A stretch of 64,000 bases of DNA from Dictyobacter formicarum (GCF_016587435.1 NZ_BNJJ01000008.1:328465-392464); one strand, 5' to 3'. Positions 26,743 through 36,216 are shown, counted from the stretch's first letter. Program-made: numbers and translations. Notes: generated by a model not told the origin, from the letters alone.

Positions 26743-27636
26743 ATGCTAACTGACGGTGTAGTTGGAACAAAACCAGGGCTTTCCAGGACAAGGACACGTA
26801 TATTTTTCGCGCGTATAGGCGCGGCTATCATTGATTTTATCGTTCTTTCATGTCTTCAAATCTGGATCAGTACTATATTTGGAGTTGTGAATCCTGCTTC
26901 AGGTGGCGACCAGTATTTGTTTGATGGTGATGGTCTTGGCTCAACCTTTGCCGGGGCCGCCATTATCCATCCTGTCTGGTTGTATCTCATAGCATTTGTG
27001 TATTTCTTTGTACAAGAAACACTGTTTGGCACCACCATAGGCAAATTGTTTCTAGGCTTGCACGTTACCGGTATGCATGGCGAGCGCTTAACGTGGCTAG
27101 CTTCTTTGCTGCGTAATCTGTTGCGCTTTATTGATATGCTGCCTTTACTGTATATTGTTGGTCTCTTTTCGAGCTGTATGTCTCCAACCTTTCAGCGCAT
27201 TGGGGATCGCCTGGCGCATACCGTTGTGGTACCAATCAAAGCTACGCCAGCGGCTTCCTACCCGGGTCCAACGGTGTTGAAGCGGTATGCGATCCTCTGC
27301 ATGATCGTCCTGGTCATGGCCGGTTTCTGCCTCAACTATATGTACTACTATCGACCTCCTCTGGTCATACAAGGCTGGGCTAATATCAATAACTCGTACC
27401 AGTTTAATGCTCAGAGCACAATCCCTCCTTGCGGAAAAGTGAGCACCATTTTTGACGATATCGTTGTCAATCGCCCCATTCACTTATTGCAAACCAAAAC
27501 TCCCATATGGAATGGTGATGCAGTGACTTATCCTATAGTGTATGCGGATAAAGTTACCTGCACGGCGAATGTAACTTTGCACTGGAATGGATTCTTGGAT
27601 GGATGGTCTGTTTCTAGTGTGCGTATCGACAGCTAA
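26743..27636 (+). CDS. RDD family membrane protein
   Basis: The 297-residue protein has an RDD domain: FFARIGAAIIDFIVL (first helix with the conserved Arg and Asp), a second helix near 85-100 and RIGDRLAHTVVV after the third helix. A further membrane helix follows (about 185-205) and then an extracellular tail of about 90 residues with three Cys. RDD proteins are of varied, mostly unknown function, some linked to ion antiport. The ribosome site (GAAGAG) is modest. A DoxX gene follows about 140 bases later in the same direction. Confidence 0.85.
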   Translation: MLTDGVVGTKPGLSRTRTRIFFARIGAAIIDFIVLSCLQIWISTIFGVVNPASGGDQYLFDGDGLGSTFAGAAIIHPVWLYLIAFVYFFVQETLFGTTIGKLFLGLHVTGMHGERLTWLASLLRNLLRFIDMLPLLYIVGLFSSCMSPTFQRIGDRLAHTVVVPIKATPAASYPGPTVLKRYAILCMIVLVMAGFCLNYMYYYRPPLVIQGWANINNSYQFNAQSTIPPCGKVSTIFDDIVVNRPIHLLQTKTPIWNGDAVTYPIVYADKVTCTANVTLHWNGFLDGWSVSSVRIDS

Positions 27637-27776
27637 ATATAGCAGTCCCTCTCTTTTTAGTGAGCAATTGATTTCGGCGCAGACGAAAGTAGATGTCTCT
27701 TCACCGGTTATTATAGCGTGCTTATCGTAGATTGCTTGCTGTTATTATAATCCTTCTTCAGGAGGTAGTGTCCACG

Positions 27777-28370
27777 ATGAGATTTCTAGAAAAACCGGCT
27801 AAGCGAAAGAAAAGCCTTGTTAAATCTGACTTTCGTGGCAGTTTCGAGGACATTGAAGAACATAGCTACGATCTGGCGGCACTTATTTTGCGCCTTTTTG
27901 TAGGTGGATTGTTTGTTGGTCATGGTGCGCAAAAGCTGTTTGGATCCTTTGGGGGTTATGGACTGGAGGGAACCGCGGCCTGGTTAGAGTCTCTTGGTTT
28001 AAAGCCAGGTAATCCGTGGGCTTTTGGATCTGGCAGTAGCGAGTTTGGCGGCGGGATCCTCACTATGCTTGGTCTAGCACATCCTCTGGGCTCCATTGCT
28101 ATCATTTCTTCCATGTGTATGGCCATAGCCAAGGGACATTGGGGCAAACCCATCTGGGCCACAGCGGGCGGAGCAGAGTTACCTGCAACAAATCTTGTGA
28201 TTGCCCTGGCCCTGGCAATAGGCGGACCTGGACGGTGTTCAATGGATAACGCGCTAGATATTGAAGTGCCTGAATGGTTGACCGCTCTGACTATAGTATC
28301 CGCAGCTGGAATGACCATCTATGGGATTAGTCGCAAACCGGAACCAACTCCACCAGGCGCACATACATGA
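27777..28370 (+). CDS. DoxX family membrane protein
   Basis: The start ATG 27777 follows AGGAGG by about ten bases; 197 residues. After a basic N-terminus come four hydrophobic segments with the DoxX pattern LILRLFVGGLFVGHGAQKLF, FGGYGLEGTAAWLESLG and GSGSSEFGGGILTMLG. DoxX-like proteins are small membrane proteins linked to quinone or redox functions; precise role unknown. Its stop codon lies within the start of the palindromic repeat at 28369, which separates it from the convergent LysE gene. Confidence 0.87.
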   Translation: MRFLEKPAKRKKSLVKSDFRGSFEDIEEHSYDLAALILRLFVGGLFVGHGAQKLFGSFGGYGLEGTAAWLESLGLKPGNPWAFGSGSSEFGGGILTMLGLAHPLGSIAIISSMCMAIAKGHWGKPIWATAGGAELPATNLVIALALAIGGPGRCSMDNALDIEVPEWLTALTIVSAAGMTIYGISRKPEPTPPGAHT

Positions 28371-28478
28371 GCTTTTGCTCTCTGTGAGCTCAAACCATAC
28401 GCCAGTCAGTGGTGCAAACCGTGCGCGGTGCACCACTGAAGAAAATATGTGCGGCCACGCATGCGGACCCTTTCTTAG
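28369..28478 (+). repeat. dispersed hairpin element, copy A (shortened arm)
   Basis: This copy shares about 58 nearly identical bases with the copy at 34481 (GAGCTCAAACCATACGCCAG and flanks). Its stem CAGTGGTGCA (28407-28416) pairs with TGCACCACTG (28429-28438), but the inner right arm has lost about eleven bases compared with copy B. The right flank GTGCGGCCACGCATGCGGAC is conserved in copies B and C. It sits between two convergent genes. Confidence 0.85.
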
Positions 28479-29137
28479 CGGGCTGGTTTAATCGAGTGCC
28501 AGATCTGCTGTTCAAACCATTCATACGCGGTGGTCCAGAGGATACGGAATCCAAAATAGCCGAGTGCCAGGCCGCAGAGCGCACTGATCCAGCGAAACAT
28601 TACCGGGCGAATCCAGCGACGACCCCAACGAATGCCAGCGCTAATTCCGATGCACCAGAGTGCTGCTCCTATAAAGAAGCCCAGGAAGAACACAATAAAT
28701 TGTATCCCTACAATACCAGAGGCGACGACGCTGCTCCCCATTCCTGACCAGAAAGCCAGTCCAACTGGATTGGCCAGTCCAAAGACTATTCCCGTTGTGA
28801 AGTGGCCTTTCTTCGCGTCCTGTGAGGGCGAGGAAGTGGTCTTTCGTCGTGACAGTGCTTCATAGAGGGCTAGCCAGGCCATCCGCAACAGGAAGCAGCC
28901 GCCTGCGATACCGAGTACGAGCTGAAGAGCCAGGTAGTGAGCAAAGAAGGTTACTCCAGTCAATGCTAGCAAAGCCCAGAGTGAATCACCAATTAATGAA
29001 CCTGTTTCAACTAACAGTGTTGTGTGAGCTCCATGAGCGATACCGCGCCGAATAGCTTCCGTATTGACCGCCCCGGGTGCTGCTGCATACGCAATACCTA
29101 ACCCGATCGCGGTGGTAATAGTACCCCAATCTGTCAT
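28475..29137 (-). CDS. LysE/RhtB family exporter
   Basis: The 220-residue integral membrane protein begins with the LysE pattern IGLGIAYAAAPGAVNTEAIRRG, has about six hydrophobic helices and a basic loop near 100-115. AAAGGA precedes the ATG. LysE proteins export amino acids such as lysine, threonine or homoserine, or related small molecules. Divergent from a small membrane protein gene; no regulator adjoins it. Specificity unknown. Confidence 0.88.
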   Translation of the reverse strand: MTDWGTITTAIGLGIAYAAAPGAVNTEAIRRGIAHGAHTTLLVETGSLIGDSLWALLALTGVTFFAHYLALQLVLGIAGGCFLLRMAWLALYEALSRRKTTSSPSQDAKKGHFTTGIVFGLANPVGLAFWSGMGSSVVASGIVGIQFIVFFLGFFIGAALWCIGISAGIRWGRRWIRPVMFRWISALCGLALGYFGFRILWTTAYEWFEQQIWHSIKPAR

Positions 29138-29519
29138 AATGTTTCCTTTATTGACTGATTCTAAAGAAATAGAGAGGAATGCCTATATCTTCTTTGTAAA
29201 GATACATAAAATTGTTGCCATATGCAACCCGACTATAATTACCTGCTCTACTGCTGAAAAATATATTTTTATGATATGTCAGGCCCAAGATGTAACAAGA
29301 ATTTACTCAAGTTCTTAGTGATGGGAGAAATTCGATACCAAAGGCTATGTTGAATCGTCACAATAAATGGGCAATTGACTGCTGCTCAACTTATTGTGAG
29401 TGTGGGCTGTATCGCCAATAGCTCTTTGAGCTATGCCATGCGTGAGTGCATCTTCCGCTGTTCCTGGGACTAAATGTATGTTTTGTAGTGTGATGTTTAG
29501 CACACAGGAGGTCAAAGGA
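29138..29519. other. intergenic region with a 9-bp inverted repeat
   Basis: No gene is supported here. TCACAATAA (29358-29366) and TTATTGTGA (29391-29399) form an inverted repeat with a 24-base spacer upstream of the small membrane protein gene, which may be a hairpin or an operator. Confidence 0.35.
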
Positions 29520-29711
29520 ATGAAGCAGCAATTTTCAGGTTTCTGGCATTTGTGTAAGGATACCATTGTCATTCCTATCGCGAAATCGGCCTTGTACTAT
29601 TTTTGTTTTTTTCTCTTTATGGGTTTCGCTGTTTTCGTCTTTTTGCTGATCTGGGGATCTGCCGTTACAGGATTAGTGTCGGCTCTTTCACATATTCATT
29701 CAGTTCCGTGA
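29520..29711 (+). CDS. small membrane protein, hypothetical
   Basis: ATG 29520 is preceded by AGGAGG eight bases upstream; 63 residues. It has a polar N-terminus of about 23 residues and then one long hydrophobic stretch rich in Phe and Leu (YYFCFFLFMGFAVFVFLLIW), consistent with one or two membrane helices. The good ribosome site supports it as a real gene. I do not recognise the family. It lies between divergent LysE and a TetR regulator gene. Confidence 0.5.
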   Translation: MKQQFSGFWHLCKDTIVIPIAKSALYYFCFFLFMGFAVFVFLLIWGSAVTGLVSALSHIHSVP

Positions 29712-29877
29712 TAGTGGCGCGAGCATTTTCAAAAACGCGCTGACGTACTTTAATTCCACCTGGTGTGATTATTTATGCTGCCTCAACGTGTATACTTTTG
29801 TATATACGTTATTTTTTTCTTGATAGAACATGTGGGTTTGAATTGGGACACACTGGTTCCAAGGGAGATGCATATCT

Positions 29878-30423
29878 ATGGCCATGGATCGAGAGACTAT
29901 CCAGGATGTGGCGATAAAGACGCTCATTGCCAATAATGCAGCTTCGATGCATGATATCGCTGCCGCCGCGGGCATTGGGCGTACAACGCTGCATCGCTAT
30001 TTTGCGAGCAGGGAAGAGTTGTTGCGTGCTCTCATCGCTAGCGCTTTTGATGATATTGAACAGGTTATGACGGCCAGCCAGATAGGACAGGTCCCGGCCT
30101 CACAAGCGCTGGAAAATATGGTGTTGGCTCTGGTCCCGATTGGACATCGTTTCCACTTTTTAATGGGTGCCTGGCCCTTTGATGAAAGTGACGAAGAATT
30201 TAAAGTCAGGGAGTTACGTCTGCTGGAGCAGTTTGAATTACTCGTGCAGCGTGGACAGCGCGAAGGCACGTTTCGTTCTGACCTGCCTACTCGCTGGATT
30301 ATTGATACGATCACCGCGTTGCTATTTATGGCCTGGGAAAGTATTTCCGAGGGCTATACGGCGTCATGTGATGCTTCCAGGCTCGTCCTGACAACGTTGC
30401 GCGCAGGTATTGGCACTAAATAG
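29878..30423 (+). CDS. TetR family transcriptional regulator
   Basis: The 181-residue protein has an N-terminal TetR helix-turn-helix: AIKTLIANNAASMHDIAAAA then GIGRTTLHRYFASREELLRAL (residues about 10-50), followed by an all-helical ligand domain. Such proteins are effector-released repressors. GGGAG lies 12 bases before the ATG. No obvious target gene lies next to it. Its TAG stop is formed at the edge of a GCCCGA repeat copy (TAGGTTCGGG). Confidence 0.9.
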   Translation: MAMDRETIQDVAIKTLIANNAASMHDIAAAAGIGRTTLHRYFASREELLRALIASAFDDIEQVMTASQIGQVPASQALENMVLALVPIGHRFHFLMGAWPFDESDEEFKVRELRLLEQFELLVQRGQREGTFRSDLPTRWIIDTITALLFMAWESISEGYTASCDASRLVLTTLRAGIGTK

Positions 30424-30530
30424 GTTCGGGCCTTGCGCCCGATTTTTTTCTCGACGCCTGAAAATCCCCCTCCCCATAGATTCGGGCCTTGCGCCCGATT
30501 TTTTCTCGACCCACGAAAACCGACAATTTA
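30421..30530 (+). repeat. two GCCCGA repeat units
   Basis: Two copies of the 15231-type unit start at 30423 and 30479, 56 bases apart, each with the TCGGGC-CTTGC-GCCCGA hairpin, a T-run, CTCGAC and GAAAA. They lie immediately after the TetR stop codon and could terminate its transcript thanks to the T-runs after the stem. Confidence 0.85.
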
Positions 30531-30603
30531 TAGCGGAACAGACACAACATGTGGTACATTAAGAGTAATATCCAGGGTTAAATATGTCGAAGAAAGCGAA
30601 AAT

Positions 30604-31155
30604 ATGCAGCGGCAAGAAATTGAGAAATATTTGCAGGAATTGGGAGATGAATTGGAGCGGCGCGGCTTTCATTCTCCAGTGCGCGTGATGATTGTGGGCG
30701 GGGTCGCAATGTTATTGCTGGCTGCGAACCGCGAATCTACCGAGGATGTGGATGTGGTGTTGATGGATATCGAAGGTGATAGCTCGACCAATCCTACGCC
30801 TGAAACGAAAGCTTTTAAGTCCGCCGTTAATGTTGTGGCTAAAAAGCATCAAATGAAGCGGACCTGGATCAATGATGATGTGGCCTACTTTATTCGTGAT
30901 ATGGCTCCTAATCCGGGGGCTACACTATGGCATGAGTATAAAAAACTACATGTGTATTTACCATCGAAAGAATATATTCTGGCTCTGAAATTGATGGTCT
31001 ATCGTCCAAAAGATATGCCTGATATTGAAGCATTGCTCAAGCAACTGCAGATAACGACGCGTGGGCAGGCACAGGATATTGTGGACCGCTTTATACCCGA
31101 TACCGCCTGGCAGGACCACTATCAGTTTAAGGATACGCTGGACGAACTTTTTTAA
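30604..31155 (+). CDS. nucleotidyltransferase-like protein (DUF6036 type)
   Basis: From ATG 30604 the product is 183 residues. Its first half shows a nucleotidyltransferase-like pattern: VRVMIVGGVAMLLLAANRES followed by TEDVDVVLMD (the D-x-D metal site), as in the DUF6036 and AbiEii-like families. The rest is helical with a YLPSKEYILALKLMVYRPKD segment typical of that group. Family members include toxins of type IV or type II-like pairs, but many are uncharacterised. The ribosome site is weak. A 149-residue protein of unknown function follows 127 bases later. Confidence 0.7.
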   Translation: MQRQEIEKYLQELGDELERRGFHSPVRVMIVGGVAMLLLAANRESTEDVDVVLMDIEGDSSTNPTPETKAFKSAVNVVAKKHQMKRTWINDDVAYFIRDMAPNPGATLWHEYKKLHVYLPSKEYILALKLMVYRPKDMPDIEALLKQLQITTRGQAQDIVDRFIPDTAWQDHYQFKDTLDELF

Positions 31156-31282
31156 ACGTATAGGGACTCTTGTATCCTGAATGTAGGATGCTTGATTGTA
31201 TTGTTTACCGCATGTTCCCAGTGCAAATTTTTTGCTTCGCATGTTACAATACCTATAGGTGATAACAGAAACAAGGTGGCCA

Positions 31283-31732
31283 ATGAAGACATGTACTGAA
31301 TTGCAGACAATCTCAGTTTCTTATCGAGAGATTTGTGCGGGGGCCGAGCCATGGCTTCCCCTGGGTAATTTTATGAATGATTTTTTCGGAAATTATCCAG
31401 ATCAAAGACAGGAATTATTGCAAGATCCCATTCAAGAGCCCGCGGAGCCAACTGAAGATGAGCATCGTTGGGCTGTCTTTTGTGCTGCCTCTGTCGAGTA
31501 TCTGTGCCAGAAATATGATCTTCCCGTACCCGCATGGGTGACTGAACTGGCTTATGCTCCATTGCCTGAGCCCTGGTACCATTCAAAAATGGCTTTTAAA
31601 CCGGCCGTCCAGGACCGCCTACGGCGTGAGACACCGGTTGCTTTTACCAAATATAACATTTATTGTGGCGGTAGAGTGTTTGCCAATAAATATGAGTTGG
31701 CCGCCGAGCTACGCCAGCGCCAATCTGCGTAA
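31283..31732 (+). CDS. hypothetical protein downstream of the nucleotidyltransferase
   Basis: The start ATG 31283 (AAGGTGG upstream) gives a 149-residue acidic, soluble protein. Notable are a region rich in Glu/Pro near 50-65 and a C-terminal VAFTKYNIYCGGRVFANKYEL segment. I do not recognise a domain. Its place behind the nucleotidyltransferase gene suggests a functional pair, but the gap of 127 bases leaves that open. Confidence 0.55.
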   Translation: MKTCTELQTISVSYREICAGAEPWLPLGNFMNDFFGNYPDQRQELLQDPIQEPAEPTEDEHRWAVFCAASVEYLCQKYDLPVPAWVTELAYAPLPEPWYHSKMAFKPAVQDRLRRETPVAFTKYNIYCGGRVFANKYELAAELRQRQSA

Positions 31733-31794
31733 TTTTCATCATAGCCTGGCTGGTGCCCGGTTGGACTACTTTTAAAGCGCTCTTTTACCATGAC

Positions 31795-31834
31795 AACAGG
31801 ATACAAAGCTGCAATGGCTTGCCCGTATCCTGTT
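31795..31834 (+). terminator. intrinsic terminator
   Basis: AACAGGATAC and GTATCCTGTT form a 10-bp stem with a 20-base loop, followed by a T run (TTTTTT with the stem end). It lies 62 bases after the stop of the rightward hypothetical gene. Confidence 0.7.
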
Positions 31835-32004
31835 TTTTGTTGCTCATCGTTCCTGGGGATAGGTATTCTGGTGTTTTTTGTGCCTGTTGGATTGAAAAGA
31901 GGCTATTTAGCATTATAATTGTTGTTAGATGTGTTTATGCCAGTCATATGCTTTAAATCTTCCATTGAAAATATTGGGATCTTCTATAGAGGTAGAGCGG
32001 GGGC

Positions 32005-33426
32005 ATGGATAATAAACCGCAAGCTATGATACGTCCGGGCGTGGCTGATGATCAGCCAGTCTCCGTTTCCTTGGCGACACAACCGGACCAGGTAGATCGG
32101 CAGGATATACCGACCTCTTTGCGTTCATGGCACTCTCTTGTGCTGGTCATTCTGGTCTGCCTCTTCTTTGCGTTGTTGACTTTTTGCGCGCATTTTGTGC
32201 ATATAAAATTTCCGTATGAAAATCCTCCTTACCCATCGCCCTACAACCCGACCCCGACCTCTGCAGCTCGCGTTTACATTGCACCACAGGTTTATTCGGG
32301 GGAACATTTCATTTATCTGGCGAATGGCTGGTTACAGGGCCATCTCTATGTGGATGCGCCGAGCCCTGCTGATGCGAGTGATTACACATTCTGGCATGGA
32401 CATTGGTATGTGGCGTTCCCACCGTTGCCGGCGGTCTTTTTCCTGCCATTGGTTGCTATCTTTCACTATAGCAATCAATTTGCTATGTCGGTGGGCGTCG
32501 AATTGGCCTTTGGCATCGTCAATTGTATGCTCGTGTTTCTGGTATTACGTCGCCTGGTTGAGAAGCGGCTGGTAGAACTCTCTTTCTCTAGTGTGGCCTG
32601 GCTGCTTGTTTTTTTCGTATTTGGCACCGAACTACTTTATGTCTCTATGCAAGCGAGTGTCTGGTTTCTGGCTCACGTTATTGCTACTACTTTCCTCTTA
32701 TTGCATGTACTTGAGCTGCTTGGCAAGCGTCGCGGCTGGCTAGCTGCTTTCTGGCTTGGGCTGGCCGCCCTCTCGCGCAGTACCGCGTTGCTGGCCTTTC
32801 CGTGTTATTTGCTGCTGGTTTACCTGGAAGAACGTCGCCACACCTGGTTACTGCTGCGTAAGTGTAGCGCTTTTTGTGCTGTGCTGGCTCTTTTCGTTGG
32901 AGGGATGCTTCTCTATAACCTGGCCCGCTTCGGGTCCTGGCTGGATTTTGGCTACATGAGCATGAATGTGAGCCCTCGCGTAGCCGATGGACTGCACCAG
33001 TATGGCCAGTTCAACCTGCATTTTTTAGCGACGAATTTTTACTATATGCTGATTCAGCCGCCCCAACTTTTGCCCGGCTGGCCCTTTGTGCTCTTTGATC
33101 CAATGGGTACAGGTATTTTCTGGACTATGCCCGCGCTCTATAGTATGGTGCGTACCTTTCTGGTGCGTCCACGCAACTATCTGGCCTGGAGCCTGCTGGC
33201 TGGCTGTATTCTACCCTTAATTGCCCTTTTTCTCTATTACAATACAGGCTGGTTTCAGTTTGGCTATCGCTTTTTTGTAGATATCTTGCCGCTGGCCTTT
33301 ATACTGGCTGTCATGGGCTTTCATGCCAGGCTGCGCTGGTACGAGCAGTGTTTTATCCTGCTCTCAATCGGCATCAATGTTTGGGGATTGTTTGAGTATA
33401 CTTATTTGTTGTTCTTTCTGCGCTGA
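32005..33426 (+). CDS. polytopic membrane protein, glycosyltransferase-39/GT-C-like
   Basis: The 473-residue protein has a cytosolic N-terminus of about 40 residues, then about ten hydrophobic helices. The first extracytoplasmic loop contains YPSPYNPTPTSAARVYIAP and DASDYTFWHGHWYVAFPP, resembling the catalytic-side loop of GT-C membrane glycosyltransferases (dolichyl-phosphate-mannose mannosyltransferase class). Such enzymes use lipid-linked sugars outside the membrane. No clear acidic catalytic pair can be named, so the function is inferred. It is monocistronic. Confidence 0.6.
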   Translation: MDNKPQAMIRPGVADDQPVSVSLATQPDQVDRQDIPTSLRSWHSLVLVILVCLFFALLTFCAHFVHIKFPYENPPYPSPYNPTPTSAARVYIAPQVYSGEHFIYLANGWLQGHLYVDAPSPADASDYTFWHGHWYVAFPPLPAVFFLPLVAIFHYSNQFAMSVGVELAFGIVNCMLVFLVLRRLVEKRLVELSFSSVAWLLVFFVFGTELLYVSMQASVWFLAHVIATTFLLLHVLELLGKRRGWLAAFWLGLAALSRSTALLAFPCYLLLVYLEERRHTWLLLRKCSAFCAVLALFVGGMLLYNLARFGSWLDFGYMSMNVSPRVADGLHQYGQFNLHFLATNFYYMLIQPPQLLPGWPFVLFDPMGTGIFWTMPALYSMVRTFLVRPRNYLAWSLLAGCILPLIALFLYYNTGWFQFGYRFFVDILPLAFILAVMGFHARLRWYEQCFILLSIGINVWGLFEYTYLLFFLR

Positions 33427-33512
33427 TTATCTTCTATATTAGCCGAGCCCTCAATATAGAGAAAAGGGCAAGTAGTGAGAACTCAGGCTAACATATAGGA
33501 CAAGCTGATGTC

Positions 33513-34328
33513 TTAGCGCAGCAGGTGTTTGATCTCTTTGACGGTTAGTTGCCAGGCTTCCGAGCCTGGATCGATAAGTATAAAGTGGTCGGCACCCGGC
33601 AACTCAAGCAGCCGAATATGTTCTCCCGCCGCTCTGGCTTTGTGAGCATATGCCTGGCTAATTTCGATTGGCACACGGTCATCAGCGCTGCCATGTACCA
33701 ATACTTGAGGAATGCCTGATGGTAGCAGGGCTGCGGGTGAAGCTTCCATATAACGCGCGGGCTGTTCTGTCAGACTGGCCTGGAGTAATTCCTGCACCGC
33801 GTTCTGGCCTAGATGTAGCTGCCATGCCTGCTGCAGATCGACGACTCCCGCCAGGCTGACAACTCCCCTCAATCGTAATGGCGTCCTTTCGGTGCGTATA
33901 GCACTGTCACGAGGCAGCAGGTGACGGCATGCCAGCCAGCAGGCCAGGTGTCCGCCCGCAGAATGACCCACAGCAACGACGCGTTGCATATCCAGCTTAT
34001 AGGTTGGAGCCAGTATGCTCAGGTAATCTGTGGCGGCCGCGACATCCAAAAACGTTCCTGGCCAGGCGCCTCCGGGATTGCCTATGCGCCGATATTCGAT
34101 ATTCCAGGCTGCTATGCCCTGCGTTACCAGGTGCTCTGCCAGGCCATGCATTAGCGTTAGATCGTAAGCCTTGCGCCAGAAGCCGCCATGGGTCAGTTGT
34201 ACTACCGGATGTGGCCCTGGGCTTTCTGGTAAATAAAGTTCGCCATACTGAAACGGATCATTGCCATAGGCCAGTCTATGAAAATAATCGTCCACCCGGC
34301 CTTGGTGCTGTTCTAATGATCCACCCAT
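33513..34328 (-). CDS. alpha/beta hydrolase, esterase/arylformamidase-like
   Basis: The 271-residue protein has an oxyanion HGGFW motif (QLTHGGFWRKAYDL), the nucleophile elbow GHSAGG, the acid region HGSADDRVP and the His in LPGADHF. HGGFW plus GHSAGG is typical of the kynurenine formamidase/carboxylesterase branch. No signal peptide, so cytosolic. AAAGGA precedes the ATG by eight bases. The substrate is unknown; no tryptophan-catabolic gene is nearby. Confidence 0.87.
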   Translation of the reverse strand: MGGSLEQHQGRVDDYFHRLAYGNDPFQYGELYLPESPGPHPVVQLTHGGFWRKAYDLTLMHGLAEHLVTQGIAAWNIEYRRIGNPGGAWPGTFLDVAAATDYLSILAPTYKLDMQRVVAVGHSAGGHLACWLACRHLLPRDSAIRTERTPLRLRGVVSLAGVVDLQQAWQLHLGQNAVQELLQASLTEQPARYMEASPAALLPSGIPQVLVHGSADDRVPIEISQAYAHKARAAGEHIRLLELPGADHFILIDPGSEAWQLTVKEIKHLLR

Positions 34329-34480
34329 CTGTTTTTCCTTTTACTATATAATTAAGAGACACCTCATTATAAGAGACACCTCATTATATGATCCATACTA
34401 TATATTCTCAAATTTTATAGCTGGTCACTGTTTTTCTAAGAGAGTATTTGATTCCCGTTGTGATCAGCGTCTTTATGCAT

Positions 34481-34620
34481 GAGCTTTGGCTCTCTGTGAG
34501 CTCAAACCATACGCCAGTCAGTGGTGCAAACCGTGCGCATCGCGCACGGTTTGCACCACTGAATAAAAAATGTGCGGCCGTGCATGCGGACGCCCGCAGG
34601 GGGGCGCATTGATTCCCATA
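34481..34620 (+). repeat. dispersed hairpin element, copy B (full)
   Basis: A perfect 20-bp stem (34519-34538 with 34542-34561) beginning CAGTGGTGCAAACC with a 3-base loop is flanked on the left by GAGCTTTGGCTCTCTGTGAG and on the right by an A run and GTGCGGCCGTGCATGCGGAC. Flanks match copies A and C. It lies between two leftward genes. Confidence 0.9.
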
Positions 34621-34651
34621 ATCATGGGAATCAAACACTTCTTAGTTCGGC

Positions 34652-34706
34652 TAGCATAGAAAAAGCTTGATGCGTTTATTAGACGCATCAAGCTTTTTCT
34701 ATGCTA
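34652..34706 (-). terminator. 24-bp perfect hairpin after the glycosidase gene
   Basis: TAGCATAGAAAAAGCTTGAT and four more bases pair perfectly with the downstream arm across a 7-base loop. It lies 26 bases beyond the stop of the leftward glycosidase gene and probably ends its transcript. Its arms contain A/T runs suited to both strands. Confidence 0.65.
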
Positions 34707-34731
34707 AACTGATCTCAATATGCCTTATTGT

Positions 34732-36216
34732 TTACGGCAGCGAGAACTTCTCCTGTGAGAGATAGGGTTGGGCGGCGGCGATGATAGGATCTTCCGCAAA
34801 GTGGTGTTGCATGCGATTGTTCAGCAGGGCATCGTCGAGGGCCGCCATGATCATGGCCTGGTCCAGTACCAGGTAGCGGTGTCCAATTTGTCCGGTGGCA
34901 GGATTGACGCTGTCATAGAAGCCGTAGCGATCGTAGATGCCCGGATAACACTGCTGTAACTGCTGAATATTGTTGAACGCCGCCTGTGGGGTAACGGTCA
35001 AAGCCAGGAATGAGGCATGTGGCGTGATCGCTGTCTCATCATAGGGGCAGCAATTTTTATTAGATGCCATATTGCGCGCCCCGTAGGCGTCATAGTTTCC
35101 GGTATCATCGGGTGTGCTGGCCGGGGAGAGTCCCCAGACTGGATAGTTCAGGGTTTGCGTGGCATAGGCTTGTTGAGCCTGGGCATAGAGTTGATCGTTG
35201 AGCCCAAAGCTGTGTTGACCCCAGGTGGTTTCAGGAATGACCAGGTTATTCATCAATCCTTCGAACATGCTGCCACCCCAACTGGGGACGAAATTGATGC
35301 CGTTAGTTGAGTAGTGGCCCTCAAAGACCGTAAATGGCTTGCCTGATTGGGGATCGTGATATGTGGCATTATAGCCTTGAGGCGTCTGTCCCTGCCAGGT
35401 GAAGTCAGCGGGCAACGTACGCCAGGTGCGCCACCAGACATCGCCAGGCATACGGTGGGTTCCGATGCCGATATAGGCCGCAATACGTGTCTCTGCATTG
35501 AGTATCCCATAGTGGAAGGTGGCCGGTCCCTGGTCCGCATTGTAACCACCATACATCTGTCCGGCGGTAATGCTCTGGCTTTGATCCCCATTGTCATAGA
35601 AGATCCCAAAATCCATCGCGTTGAGCAGCGCCGTGGCTCTAGGCGCCAGCGTCGGAAAGACGTTTCTGGTGACAATTAATCCTGTTGCATACCAGGCATT
35701 ATCCACGGTTGAGATAAATGCGCCGGTCGCTGGTTTGCCCTCCTGGTCGGTTCCACCGGGACCAGAAATGCGGTGCCCATTGGTGGTGTCGTACCAACTA
35801 AAGAGAAAACCATGCCATTTACTGAGCTTTTCGACCTCAGTAAGCAGAGCATTGGCACGTTTAAGTGCGTCGACATGGCTGATAAGGCCAAGATCCTCGG
35901 CATTTACGATGCTCCAGAAGGAGACGCCGACATTTGTTGGCGAGGTATAGGTTCCTCTGGCAGGCGCACCATTAAAGCCTATGTTATCCATTGGTAGGTG
36001 GGTCGTGGGATCGGCATCGGCATCAAAAAATTGCCAGGTGCGTTGAGCAATAGCGTCGAGCTCTAATTTTTGCGCTTGCGTGAGGGACGCGGACGGATTT
36101 GAAGCGGCGGTATGCGCGGGTGCCGCGATTGCTGAGACTGGAGCTACCACAGTGCTCAGGCAAAAAATACAGCATAAAAGGCATCCAATGAGCAAACGTT
36201 TGACTTTCAAAGCCAT
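34732..36216 (-). CDS. secreted DUF3131/glycoamylase-like protein (GH144-related)
   Basis: The 494-residue protein starts with a signal peptide (basic MALKVKR, then a hydrophobic core to AIAAPAHTA). The body follows the alpha/alpha-barrel of the DUF3131/glycoamylase-like family: RTWQFFDADADPTTHLPMDN, GTYTSPTNVGVSFWSIVNAE, STVDNAWYATGLIV, VPSWGGSMFEGLMNN and a C-terminal YDRYGFYDSVNP. Relatives include beta-1,2-glucan hydrolases of GH144. It probably cleaves a glucan outside the cell. The GGAG site is only three bases from the ATG, so the start may be the TTG two codons on. Confidence 0.8.
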   Translation of the reverse strand: MALKVKRLLIGCLLCCIFCLSTVVAPVSAIAAPAHTAASNPSASLTQAQKLELDAIAQRTWQFFDADADPTTHLPMDNIGFNGAPARGTYTSPTNVGVSFWSIVNAEDLGLISHVDALKRANALLTEVEKLSKWHGFLFSWYDTTNGHRISGPGGTDQEGKPATGAFISTVDNAWYATGLIVTRNVFPTLAPRATALLNAMDFGIFYDNGDQSQSITAGQMYGGYNADQGPATFHYGILNAETRIAAYIGIGTHRMPGDVWWRTWRTLPADFTWQGQTPQGYNATYHDPQSGKPFTVFEGHYSTNGINFVPSWGGSMFEGLMNNLVIPETTWGQHSFGLNDQLYAQAQQAYATQTLNYPVWGLSPASTPDDTGNYDAYGARNMASNKNCCPYDETAITPHASFLALTVTPQAAFNNIQQLQQCYPGIYDRYGFYDSVNPATGQIGHRYLVLDQAMIMAALDDALLNNRMQHHFAEDPIIAAAQPYLSQEKFSLP

